Below are positions 39,401 through 48,904 of a DNA stretch of 64,000 nucleotides, piece by piece. This stretch comes from Sarcocystis neurona. Taxonomy: Eukaryota > Apicomplexa > Conoidasida > Eucoccidiorida > Sarcocystidae. A program made the translations under genes and the position numbers. The stretch spans positions 2,321,186 to 2,385,185 of the forward strand of contig KL647292.1 of assembly GCA_000727475.1 (NCBI GenBank). Direction: 5' to 3'. Position 1 is the first letter of the stretch. Each line of letters starts with the position of its first letter. A model generated the notes under the pieces. It did no database searches, was not told the DNA's origin, and saw only the letters and a program-made list of their open reading frames with translations.

Positions 39401-42400
39401 GTCGTCTATTTGTCAACATATACACAGACTTGGCTTTGTCTCTGCATGCAGAAGGAGACGGTTATCCACACATTCATAGGAAATCGCACACATATATATA
39501 TATATATATATATATGTATACTTACACCTATACATTATGCTTATCTCTCTCTCCGCCTATACATATATATATTATCCGACACATACATATATATATATCT
39601 GTATATCTGTGTTTACCTCTCTCTCTCATATATATATGTGTATAACCTGGTGTGCTTCTGTGTATTTGTTGTAACGCTGAAAGATAGATACATGTGTCGT
39701 TCCTGATACGTATATATATGTATGTATATACGTAGGGAGAGAGATAGAGAGATAGACAGACAGTCGTAGTACCTCGTGTGTAAAACGTCGACGCATGCGT
39801 ATCAGGAACGGCACATGTATCTATCGTTCAGCGTTACAGCAAATACACAGAAGCACACCGGGTTATACACATATTCATATGAGAGAGGTAAACACAGATA
39901 TAGAGATGTATATATATATATGTGCCGGATAATATATATCTATATATAGGTATAGGCGGAGAGAGAGAAGTGTGTCTCTTTTTTTTCCCCTTCTCGCTCT
40001 TTCTCTCTATATACATACACATATATATATACGTCTATACGTAAAGATATCTTCTTTTTTTCTCTCTCTGTATATATATACAAATGTATATATGTATATA
40101 TGCATAAACGTATATACGTCAAGATGTCTCTACTCTGTCTCCCTCTCTGTATGTATATATATGTGGACAGAAAGAGTGACAAAAGTGTGGCGTTGATGAA
40201 TCCGTGGGTCGTGTCAGTGAGGCGACGCAGCCCGGCGACACCTCCATCAACGGCAGAATACGTCTATTCATCTCTATGCAATTCTCAGTTAATACTGTCT
40301 AACACATATACATACATCTACATATATATATATATTTAATCCGTATATAGCTGATTTGGATGAGTGTGTGCGTGTTCGCGCGTGACACACACGTATTTTT
40401 ACGTGTCTACGTATGTATATAGATGCATATATATGTGTATATACGGATATCTACACACACACACTTATACACCAGCATATATATATATATTCCCCCGTGT
40501 ATACCCGATGAAGACGAACATGTATGTTCGCATGATATAAACGGATTTGTACGTGTGTGTATCTATTTGTGCGTATACAAGCACACAGATTTATAGGCCG
40601 ACGGAGGAACGCGCCCTGCATATACATATACACCTACGTAGATGTGTTCTACGTACCGTCACAAGTATAGGCACATATATCTACACGCACATATACACAG
40701 ATATCTACACCAGCAAACGTATGTCTCGTTTGTACACACGTCCACATATATACGTATTATATTATAAATGTAGCGGAAGTGTGAGGCGGCGAACTGCAAG
40801 AAGCGACACGAAGATAAGGCAGTAGTGGCTGCAGCGCTCGAGCGGATGCTCCTTTCGAAGGAAGGGGGCCGCGTGTTCAGAAGAAGGCGCAGGAAGCCCC
40901 ACACTTGCAGGTGTCGACGCAGGCCACACGCGTCTCCAAGAGGGGCAACGCAGGGAGACAGCGAGACGGGAAGACAGAGACAGAGGGGGAAATAATAATG
41001 ATAATTATCATTACAATAATGATTATTATAGGGGGGCTATGCCTCAAACAGCATACATTAGGCTCGTCTTTTTCTGCTGTCCACGCACGTGTATATATGG
41101 TGAGGCAGCCCAAGCGAGAGAGCCACCTGCAGAGAGACGGAGAGCAGGCGAGGAGGTCGGAGCCGACGGTCCACATATACGAATCCCCCGAATCACGCAC
41201 GTAGAGGAAGGCAGCCAGAGAAGCATGCAGAGAGGGCGAGCGGAAACGGTCGAGACGGTAGAAACGCTATAGCCATATATACGGAGTGACACGCGCAGGT
41301 ATATACAGATGACTCTACAGACACATACATATATGAAGAATTACAGATGGAGGTGTATACAGATGCCTCTATAGATATAGACACGTACATGACGTATTAA
41401 ACACGTGGATGACTCTGATGACGAGGTACATGTATAAAGAGCTACCTACGTAGATATATACAGGTAATTCTATAGTAATTCACATATATATTCAGAGTGA
41501 GATACGTTGATACATGCAGATAATTCTCTCTCTATATATATGTATGTACGCAACCACACACGTATAGAGAGAGACGTCTCGATCGACCCGGGAGAGTCTC
41601 TACGGGTGGACAGCAAATAAAAGAAGCGGACACCTGCAGGTGGTCCTCTTCCTTTTCCAGTTCCTTTTCAAACAGGTTTCCCTGGGTGTGAAAGTAGGGA
41701 AAGTGAGAGGGGATGAGAACTGCAGCCAGCTGTTGCACGCAGGTGGTGGAAGCCACGCCGACTGCAGCTTCACATCCGTACGCATGCGCACGCGCATGCA
41801 TGCACACCCACGCGGCCATGCCTACTGAGGAACAGAGCCATACATACATTACACGTGTATTCATACACGATGCTCCCTATATACATATGTATGAAATTCT
41901 CCGAATATATATGTATATATGTGAGAATATAGAGAGGTAAAGGTCTAGGGACGCAGGGACAGAGAGGCAAATGAACAACTACGAGAAACTCTACGTCTTC
42001 GCCGCACAGACGGACCTCTGTCGCAGGATCGAAGGATGGTAGATTGAAGCAAGCCAGGCGTACAGAGAAGAGAAGAGATGGATGTGTAGGTGCTGGTCAG
42101 ACGAGTAATCCGACGCTCCACAAAGGCAGGTAAAAATGTCGCTGCATGCACAACACACCCCACACGTTCCCGCACGCGCTGCTGTTGCGGGACTGGCACT
42201 TTTCTGGTGACGCTTTTCTTCCTTTTCGTCCTCTTCCTATTAGTACCTCCTTCCTCGTCCTTGCGCTGCTGCAGCTACGACGACGGGCAGTCGAACAAAC
42301 CCCGGTCTCTCAGTTCTTCCTCCCCCTGCTGCTGCAGTCCCCGGCACCAGCGTCTACTGCAGCAGACCGCGGCAGCAGCAGGAGTTACCTGCAGCCTCTT

Positions 42401-45400
42401 CCTCTGCTGCTGCCTCGGCCGATAAGGCAGTCCAGTGGACTGCTGCTGCCGCTGATACTAACACGCCGAGAATATACCGGCCTTCCTGCGGGGCTACTTT
42501 CAGAGCAGAGAGGAACTCCTCCTGCAGCCTGTGTCGCAGCAGCGCAACTCTCACTCTGCTGCTGCTTCTTCGCGTCGTCTTCCTCCTCTTTCTCCTGCTG
42601 CTACTCCTGCCACACGCACTCCCGCGCTGCAACAGAAAACGCTTTTCTCGCTGCTTCCGCCACGAGCAACCGCTGCTCCTGCTCTGGCAGCTCAACCACC
42701 CCTGCCGCCGCTGCTGCTGCAGTGTTGCAGTGCTGCTGCTGTCTTTGTCGTCTGCTCCTTCTCACGTACTTGCTGCTGCTGTTGCTGCGGTTGCGCGCCC
42801 CTGCTGCCGCTCTCGCTCCGGCTACCGTTGCTTCTCGCCGCGCTGCTTCTGCTGCACGCTGCCACCGTGTCTGCAGCAGGAGACTCCTGTCGGCTGCGGG
42901 CGCACCTTCCAGGCCTCGCAAGAGAATCAGAACGCACGCAGCTGCAGCCGCGTCCACCCCCTCCCCCCTGTCCCCCGTTTCAAGAATTCACGTCTTCTCC
43001 CAACTTCCTCAGACCGTCTCGTATTTCCTGGAAATCGTTCTACCTACGTTGCGGTGTATCCACTTCCATCTCTGTTTCTCTGTCTACCCATCTGCATACC
43101 TTTGGTCATTCTTACCCTCTCCGCATACACATACATATATACATCTGTCTCTACGTATATATACCAGTGTTCGCATATACACATATATATATATATACTT
43201 TCACAACTTTAACATACATTTATATATATGTGTCCTTTTCCTTTCGTTCTGTCTCTTTGTTCTTCCTTTCTGTCCCTCCTTCCGTCTCTGTCTTTTTCTC
43301 GTTTTCCCGTCGCTCCATCTCTATCCGTTTTTTTCCCCCTGTTTTCGAATCCCGTCCTTTCTCTTCTTCTCTGTCCTGTGCGCGCGGCAGTGGCCCCTTC
43401 TTCGACTTTGCTGCTGTCTCTGAATTCTCTAAAACGGCTTCTCTTCAAGTGGCACGCTGTCTCCATCGACGTGCGAATCTCCGCTTCTTCCCCTGCGTGC
43501 CTCCGTGAGGGGCGCTGGCTTCTCGTCCGTCTCTGCGCCGTCGCCGTCTCTCCGTCGCTGCCCTCGCCTCGTCCTGTCCCTCGGACACCTATCTACTACT
43601 ACCTGCACCTACCCATTTGCACCTACCTACATTTATATACACCTATTTATATCTGCCCATCTATATCTCTACGTGTCTGTCTATCTGTCTATTCGTATGT
43701 AGCTGTGTACCTCTCTCTATGCATCTGTCCTCCTGTACCCCTCTGTACACCTATATCTGTCTATGTAACTATCTGTCTATTCACTTGTAACTATCTGCTT
43801 GCCAATATTCACCTACTTCCCCCTTTACCGGTCTATATATATCTACATCTGTCTCTGTATCTGTCTGTCTACCCATATCTAACTATCTACTTATCTATAT
43901 ATACCTACGTCCCTCTACCTACCTATCTATGTACCTGCATGTGTCTGTGTCTATCCGTGCATTCATATCTAAGTATCTATCTATACTTATATCTATCCCC
44001 CTCTACCTATTTATCTATCTCCGCCTACCTGTCCACCTCTGTCCATACCTGTCTGCGTCTATCTGCGTCTGTACGCTTCCACCTGTCTACACCTATCTAT
44101 GTCTTCATGAAATGTTTATTTCTCAATATCCACCTATCTATCTATCTGTGTGTTTCTACGTATGTAGACGCGCAGTATATATGGACACATACGAATGCAT
44201 GCGAGAGACGTACTCGCTGGGTTGGCCACCGGGTTCTGTCCACGCGGCAGTGGGGAACAATTTCTCTTCTCTCGGTCTCCATACAAGTTGCTTGAAGAAA
44301 CGCCAGGGTCCTCCTCCTCCTCCTTCTTTTTTCTTGGCTTGCTGCTGCTGCTTTGCACATGCATTGCTGCTGTTGCCTCCCGCGTCACTGCGGCTGCATG
44401 CGTCTGCACCGGCCACCGGGGGATGGAGCAGGAGCACCTTCGCACCCCACCTTTCTACGTGATGCGCTAGTGCAAGCAACGCCCGGTCTACTAGACAGTC
44501 TCCCCGAGGTACCACCACACCTGCTGCTGCTGCCGCTGTTGCTGCATTTTCTGCCGCTGCTGCTGCGGCAGCTGGCGCAGATGCTCTCGCTGTTGTTCCC
44601 GTTGCAGCAGCAGGTGCTGCGGCTTCTGCTACTGCTGCTTCTGCTCGTGCTGCTGCCATGTTTTTCATGTGTTGTTCACGCTCGATTGTTGGAAGTAGTC
44701 GCAGCAAGGGCCGCTGCAACGTGCCACCGTTGTCGCCAGGACCGCCCTGGCAGTCTCCCGCTGGTGCTGCTGCCGCAGAAGGGAGCGCGGGGGGGCCTGC
44801 GATGCCGCGACGTTGGTCCGCTGCTGCTGCTGCGAGCAGCGATGAAAGCCGGGCAGCAGCAGCCGCGGCGCATACGAAGATAGCTGCACCTCCGCGGCGG
44901 GCGAAGCGTCGCTGCATCAGCGCCAGCAGGCAGCAGAGCGCAGCTCTCCTGAGGCTCCACGGCGGGGTCGGGACAGCAGCAGGCTGCAGTGCGTCGCCGA
45001 AGCCTGCGGAATATCTACGGGAGGACGCAGGCGGATAAAGAAAAGCGGCAGCGGCGGGGATGGTCGCGTCGCTTGCAGCAACTAAATACTGCTCGTTCCT
45101 GAACCTCCTGCAGTAAGACAGCAGCGTGTCACCCGCCCAGCTGCCCTGTGCCTCTGTGGAGGGCTTTGCTGCCGCATCCCACACGTGGCTGTTGCTGCTG
45201 CTGCCCCCAGCTGATGCAGCAAAACGTGTCGACGTTCTTCTCGATCTGTCCCAACAAGAAGTTGTGCCTCCCAGTCCGGGACCCTCTGCTCCTACGTCCT
45301 CCGGCACTGTTGCGGCAGTGCGCAGAAAATCCATGCCGCTCGAGGTGGCCACGCTGCAGCTGCTGATAGTGCTGCTGCTGGTGCTTGTCGCGTCGCTGAC

Positions 45401-48400
45401 GTTGTGCACGACAGCAGCTGATCGAGCCGTGGGAGAAAATGCCGAGCATACGTCCCACCGCGCTGCAGGCGGAAGGGCAGCACCAGCATCAGGAAGCCGA
45501 CGGGCGGTCGACGATTCCGCAGCACCAGCAGCAGCAGCAAGCCGTTCCTGAAGCGGTTGGAAGCGCAGCAGATGCGACGGGCGTTGCAGCAGCTCGCCGG
45601 GGACCAGCAACCGTGAACCTGCTCCTCCTGCGTCGCTTGCCCCACCACACACATTTACTGCTCTTTGTCGCTGCCTCTTCCCTCCGTCTTGTGCTGCTAG
45701 CCTCGCTGACGTGCCAGACGCTGTTGCTGCTGTCGCCGCTGCAGGAGCACCACCACGTGCTTCCGCTGCTGCTCTGGTTGGTGTTGGGGCTGCGGCTGCA
45801 CCAGAGGCTGTCGCCGGACTTGCTGCCGCTGCTGCTACTCTTTCTTCACCTGGTGCTGGAAATGCTGCAGCATTTGCTGCTGCAGGCAGCGCTGCTGCTG
45901 CAGGGAAGGATGCTGCTACCGCTGTTGCTGCTGCGACTGCTGCGAGGGGGGAAGACAGCGTAAGCCAGCTCACAACATTCAACGCATTGGCAAGCAGCAA
46001 ATCAACAGGTTGCAATTCTGAGAACAAATATAGGAACGTTGCAAGATGCAAAGGAGAGTAAAACCCGATACTTCCTCCCTCTGTTGAGAAAAAGAAGTCT
46101 GGCAGCTGGCCGTACACCTGACGACCTTTCCTCGCCCCTCCTGCCCTGCAAACTTCTATACCTCCTGCTGCTCCTGCTGCATGTGGCGGCCCTGCTGCTG
46201 TGTTTGTTGCACGCGGAGCTGCTGCTCCTTCTACGCCTCTCAGCGCTGCTTCAGCTGTAACGGACGCGTTACTCCCTGCTGCTGCGGCGGCTCGTGGTGC
46301 TGTTGGTGTTGGTGCTGCTGCCGCTAGGAACGGAGGACGTGAAGAAGTGCTGGGAAAATCTGCAGTCGCTGCTGCCGAATGCTGATCCTGTAAAAGGGTG
46401 TCTTCCTCCCCACGAGGCGAAACGGTAGCGGCAGCAGGAGACGGCAACGCAGCGGCAGCAGCAGGTGAGGACGGAGAAGGAGCCGCAGCAGTCGCAGCAG
46501 AGGGGGAAGAGGAGTGCAGCTCAGCTGGAGCAGCAGAAGGCAGAGCAGCAACAGAGAAACGACTTTCTGCGCTGGCAAGGGATGCAACAGCAGCAGCAGG
46601 ACTACGTCTCGACGTTCCGCTGGGACTGCTGCTCACCGGTAGTGCTGCTGCTACAGCAGCAGGCAAGAGAGCTTCTTCGTCCACCTCGTCTTCGAATAAA
46701 AAAAGTGCAGTCGCTTGCAAAATAGCAAGCCGCGGCGGCAACGGGGGGTGCAGCAGCAGTCGAAGCAGCATCAGCGGAAGCAGCAGCAGCAGCAGGAGCA
46801 GCAACGGCGGAAGCAGCAGCAGCTGAAGCAGCAGCAGGGGAAGTAGCAGCTGTGGACGCAGGTAGCCGAGGACTGTCAAGAACAGCCTTGCTGCGGGTGG
46901 CTGGCGGCGTTGAAGAAGCTGGAGGAGCAGCAGCAGCAACAGCAGCAGCCGTAGTAGGAGTCAAAGAGGTGTGAACGTCCCCGGAGTGAGGAAGGGCTGA
47001 AGATGCTTCCACTGCCGCCAACGCAGCCTGCTGCTGCTGCTGCATCGGAAGGGAGGCTGCTGCGCTGCAGACAAGTTGAGCAGAGTCAACAGGGACAGCA
47101 GCAGAGGTGGGAGAAGTATAACCAGCCTCAGGCAAAGGCAACTGCAGCAGAGAAGGCGAGTGCTGCTGCCCTTGCAGCAGCGCAGACGCATCTTTCCTGC
47201 CAGATCCCACACAAGCTGTCCTCTCGACTGCTGGCAGCAGTGCTGTTGCTGCTGCTGTTGCTGCTGCTTCTCCTTCTTCTCTTCGCCCTGCTCGCATATC
47301 TCTTGTCACTCTCTTCACTGCTGCTGCCTCTCCTTCCTCCTCCTCTTCCCACCTCCTGCTACCGGCGGTCGCGGGTAGCGCTGCTGCTGCGTTTTCTGCT
47401 GCTGCTGCGGCTGGAAGAGGAGGAGCAGGAGAACCGGGCGCAGCTCGGCGACGACGGGAGAGCAGCTGCGCTACTGCAGCGGGCCACCCGGGGAGAGCAG
47501 CAGCAGCGGGGGGGGAAAGAGAAGCATCCGCAGCAGCAGCAGCAGACGAGGAAGACGCAGAAGCAGGATGAAAAAGACAGAGAGGCGGCGCAGCAGACAG
47601 CGCAGCCAGACGCTTCAGCAGGAAAGCAGCCAGCAGCCGAGCAGGAAGCGCAGCAGCTTCTGCGCTACTTACCAGAAGCGCGTATAATTCCAGCTGCACG
47701 CGACGAAGGAGCTGCCGCATCGCAGCACCCTGCGCACACAATTCAGCAACAGCAACACCCAACTCACACGAGAGTCGCTCAACATCCTACAAATTTCTAC
47801 ACCCACTGCAAGGCACACAGACGTGGCTCTCTCTCTCTTTCTGTGTATGTATATATATATGAAGATATACATATATAAAGATATATATACATATCTAAAG
47901 ATACATATATATATATACATCCATACACATGTATGTACATATATACATGTGTATATATGAGGAATACGTAGTTTAAACGCTATCCTGTTTCTGTGTAACT
48001 ATCTCTCTCTCTGTGTTCTTCTCTGTTTCCGTCCCCTGCCTCTCTTTCTTAATAATGATATCCATATACATATATATATGTATATGTGTATGTATATATC
48101 TATATCTGCATATACGTGAGTAGAGGCCCTCCAGCATATCTTGGTGTAGATCTACATGTGCACGTGTACCGGTAGAAACATCACGTGTACGACAAGACGG
48201 CGATACACAGGACACGTACGTGTATCTATCTATCTTTATATATATATATACGTGCATACGTATATGTATATACAAATACATGTACACACATATACACATT
48301 CACATATGTATGTATATATATATATAGCTAGATAGACAGATAAAGACGCATACGTCCATACGCGTATACACGTACACATAAGTATACATATATATATATA

Positions 48401-48904
48401 TGTAGAGAGAGAGATGAAGGGTCATACGTGCATATGTGTATATGCAATACAAAGCATATATATATTCTCTGGTATTCATACACAGAGGCATTTGACGCTC
48501 TGTCTCTGTCTATCTCTTTCTCGCTCCACGGACAGAGACACATATGGGTATTCAGCCCAGTACATGTACATAATATATATATATTAAGGATCAACAAAAC
48601 ATATACATTGCGTAAATATCTAAAACTATTAAATATGCGCTTACGTGGGAGTCAGAACAGAAGAGAATATGTGGGGAGGAGTCAGCGAGGAGAAGCTCTG
48701 GTGAACAGAAGTGCATGAGAAAAAACGCATGCAAATGTTGCATCATCAGCAGGACATCTGCCCTCACGCTGCTGCTGCGGCCCCCCCCACCCGCGGTGCT
48801 GCTGCGGTGCTGCCGCTGCAGAGCAGCTGCGAGACCTTCCAGCGCCGCAGCAAAAGCAGCCGCAGGCACCCCTTCGCCACCGGCTGCATGCTCCATGAGT
48901 ATTT
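21048..48904 (-). CDS. AP5Z1: AP-5 complex subunit zeta (AP5Z1) homologue, at least 13 exons
   Basis: AP5Z1 is the zeta subunit of adaptor complex AP-5, which with SPG11/SPG15 works on late endosomes and lysosomes. Exon by exon, the minus strand follows human AP5Z1 (compared from memory) in order: the N-terminal helices (48.9 and 47.7 kb), the EAVxVLDxxC helix (37.6 kb), LLPAI joined to LHALLDLP (35.1/33.2 kb), the WVMGEY motif where human has WAIGEY (29.6 kb), FFDALEDL for human FFEALEAL (26.8 kb), TKLSLTYPQLLPR (24.0 kb), and the last helix before the stop (21.4 kb). Five consecutive exons from 35.2 to 29.8 kb agree in phase at all four junctions. Large Ala-, Ser- and Gln-rich insertions separate conserved helices. 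Unresolved: any exon upstream of 48.9 kb, the B/C, C/D, D/E, E/F and H/I junctions. Family identity is firm; exact ends are not. Confidence 0.8.
23390..23700. repeat. CTAT/CTAC tetranucleotide tract
   Basis: Degenerate pyrimidine-rich tetranucleotide array (CTATCTATCTACCTATACCTGT variants) of about 300 bp in the intron between AP5Z1 exons J and K. Open frames here translate as Tyr/Leu repeats and are not genes. Confidence 0.85.
23942..24042 (-). CDS. AP5Z1: AP5Z1 exon J
   Basis: Acceptor GCACGCATGCAG. Reads SFLCILASAMTKLSLTYPQL, human VVTVLMTTLTKLASRSQDL. The alignment and the phase of exon K both put the exon end at CAG followed by GCACGT, which implies a GC-AG intron. A GT donor 12-15 nt further on would break the phase. 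Confidence 0.75.
24625..24990. repeat. Four diverged tandem copies of a ~90-100 bp unit
   Basis: Each copy has AGACGGGGAAACA-like sequence, an AACAAGCACTGGTGCA-like block and then a (TA)n run. The AGACGGG landmark recurs near 24657, 24750, 24851 and 24938. Intronic in AP5Z1. Confidence 0.8.
26147..26780 (-). CDS. AP5Z1: AP5Z1 exon I with Ala/Ser/Thr-rich insertion
   Basis: Acceptor GGGGACACCGCAG; donor GGCG/GTAAGT. Opens with VFSHFFDALEDLAYRA, human INKFFEALEALLFEV. The remaining ~195 codons are Ala/Ser/Thr/Pro-rich with a basic end and have no counterpart in human. Ends in phase 1, matching exon J. Confidence 0.75.
28795..28960. repeat. (ATGT)n tetranucleotide array
   Basis: Degenerate ATGTATGTATAT/GTACGTATG array on the plus strand, in the AP5Z1 intron downstream of exon H. 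Complementary in sequence to the array at 33430-33595. Confidence 0.9.
29569..29827 (-). CDS. AP5Z1: AP5Z1 exon H (WVMGEY motif)
   Basis: Acceptor TTCCTCTTTCTTGCAG. About 55 codons align with human from the VHSVL helix to the adaptin-type WAIGEY motif, here LLCWVMGEYAT. The codons for GEY also contain a textbook GTGAGT donor (exon end 29609). The coordinate given uses the next donor, GTACTA, which keeps the motif. Neither end matches exon I in phase, so a small exon is probably missing. Confidence 0.75.
30420..30559 (-). CDS. AP5Z1: AP5Z1 exon G3
   Basis: Acceptor after a 100-nt CTG-rich tract ending CCGACTGCAG; donor GTACGT. Reads LAARLQWVRDSGW, later QDGTSAMIHGW across the junction, where human has ADGSLINQL. 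One nucleotide in and one out make it consistent with exons G2 and H. Confidence 0.7.
31541..31613 (-). CDS. AP5Z1: AP5Z1 exon G2 (73-nt mini-exon)
   Basis: Acceptor CACGTGCGCTGCAG and donor GGAG/GTATAC. Frame gives DPHVIWDRRQDRAEAIRSLQILW-like sequence; its second half fits human ERLAPLHQLLQPM. Incoming phase 1 and outgoing phase 2 match its neighbours. Confidence 0.75.
32834..33209 (-). CDS. AP5Z1: AP5Z1 exon G
   Basis: Acceptor CTTCTCGTGCGTACAG, donor CAG/GTACGG. Reads VDVLHALLDLPLAAAVLE, against human EMLHALLDLPCLTAVLD; the spacing from the preceding LLPAI is identical to human. Two Ala runs are inserted before SRGRFFRSLQEFFF. Ends in phase 1. Confidence 0.85.
33430..33595. repeat. (ACAT)n tetranucleotide array
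   Basis: Degenerate ACATACATACAT array on the plus strand, in the AP5Z1 intron upstream of exon G. Reverse-complementary to the array at 28795-28960. Confidence 0.9.
34006..34345. repeat. CAG-bearing tandem repeat, ~24-30 bp unit
   Basis: Units built on AATACACTGCAGCAGCAGCAGC recur about a dozen times with drift towards GTACATTGCAGCAGC. Lies in the AP5Z1 intron between exons F and G and is open in several frames. Confidence 0.8.
35129..35210 (-). CDS. AP5Z1: AP5Z1 exon F (82-nt mini-exon)
   Basis: Acceptor GTGGACTTGCAG, donor GTAAGT. Reads FYPVIFKVVAYHP and LLQQLLPAI, which fits human FPNLFKFLAW and FVALLPALV without gaps. It needs phase 2 upstream and leaves in phase 0. It is too short to be seen as an ORF. 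Confidence 0.8.
36158..36716 (-). CDS. AP5Z1: AP5Z1 exon E with Gln-rich insertion
   Basis: Starts after a pyrimidine-rich tract ending CTTGACCAG, in phase with exon D. TFRRAV and FFVVAAFQFLLRHH fit human HLFTRIP and MLAFEFIQFCRDN. About 130 Gln-rich codons follow, then LEYLTRHFVRHLARYY. The lower boundary is weak: the candidate donor GTTTGC gives a phase that does not fit exon F, so either the donor or an extra small exon is missing. Confidence 0.5.
37504..38739 (-). CDS. AP5Z1: AP5Z1 exon D
   Basis: Ends at a clean CAG/GTAAGG donor directly after VVEAVRVLDLICSIKPAFL, which matches human EAVLVLDVLCRQDPSFLYR closely. The preceding ~350 codons are Gln-, Ser-, Ala- and Arg-rich with one more helix-like patch (EEAFVAAAAAVCIRVLHQV). 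The 5' end, set after GTGTAGGCAG, is a guess. Confidence 0.6.
39544..39969. repeat. Large inverted repeat, ~170-nt arms, ~87-nt spacer
   Basis: Left arm 39544-39710 and right arm 39798-39969 are reverse complements at roughly 90% by eye. Shared landmarks include CGTATCAGGAACG, ACATGTATCTATC, TTCAGCGTTACA, CAAATACACAGAAGCACACC and TATAGGCGGAGAGAGAGA. Lies in the AP5Z1 intron between exons C and D. Confidence 0.9.
40991..41032. repeat. AAT-rich palindrome
   Basis: Contains the perfect 16-bp palindrome AATGATAATTATCATT followed by a second AATGATTATTATA block. It stands out from the GC-rich surroundings. Intronic in AP5Z1. Confidence 0.7.
43590..44160. repeat. CTAT/CTAC/CTGT pyrimidine-rich array
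   Basis: About 570 bp of degenerate TCTATCTACCTAC-like repeat on the plus strand, just downstream of AP5Z1 exon C on the gene's strand. It produces long but meaningless open frames on the plus strand. Confidence 0.85.
44876..46713 (-). CDS. AP5Z1: AP5Z1 exon C with large Ala-rich insertions
   Basis: Acceptor CTATTTTGCAAG. Opens with LFLFEDEVDEEALL; later LPDFFFSTEGG, and LANALNVVSWLTLS, which fits human LNVQAFSMLRAWLL; then SLRRAALCCLLALMQRR, which fits human RLREVAFEYCQRLIEQ. Between them lie several hundred Ala/Ser/Pro residues from GCN repeats. The lower end uses a GTATGC donor; the frame stays open to 44156 with WRFFKQLVW, so the exon may be longer. Confidence 0.55.
46740..47729 (-). CDS. 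AP5Z1: AP5Z1 exon B
   Basis: Starts after TTGTGTGCGCAG in phase 0. The first 55 codons (MRQLLRRVQLELYALL onward to PPLCLF) align without gaps with the human RRLEKTCVDLL segment and what follows. A GTAAGT inside this aligned stretch is therefore judged not to be used. After it comes a long Ala/Ser/Pro/Gln-rich stretch. The 3' end given here is arbitrary; the frame is open to 46602 and the donor was not found. Confidence 0.55.
48645..48904 (-). CDS. AP5Z1: AP5Z1 exon A (N-terminal helices)
   Basis: Acceptor after GCTGCGGGTGCAG, donor GTAAGC. An ATG at 48896 could be the start: MEHAAGGEG is followed by an Ala/Leu helix and LLMMQHLHAFFLMHF, which fits the human helix LDSLQRLFLIISATKYS. The reading frame is open further upstream only as Ala/Ser repeat. 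Ends in phase 0, matching exon B. Confidence 0.6.

Noticed and set aside
42146..44295. Long plus-strand open frames of 325-425 codons
   Set aside because: They are Ser/Leu/Cys/Tyr-rich translations of pyrimidine repeats inside AP5Z1 intron sequence, with no domain or splice support.
44156..46939. Single 927-codon minus-strand protein
   Set aside because: The first ~75 codons are a Leu/Pro translation of a CTG tract before an acceptor, and the end runs into microsatellite sequence. Only the inner part is taken as AP5Z1 exon C.
47003..47878. 291-codon plus-strand Gln-rich frame
   Set aside because: Antisense shadow of AP5Z1 exon B, generated by GCN repeats.
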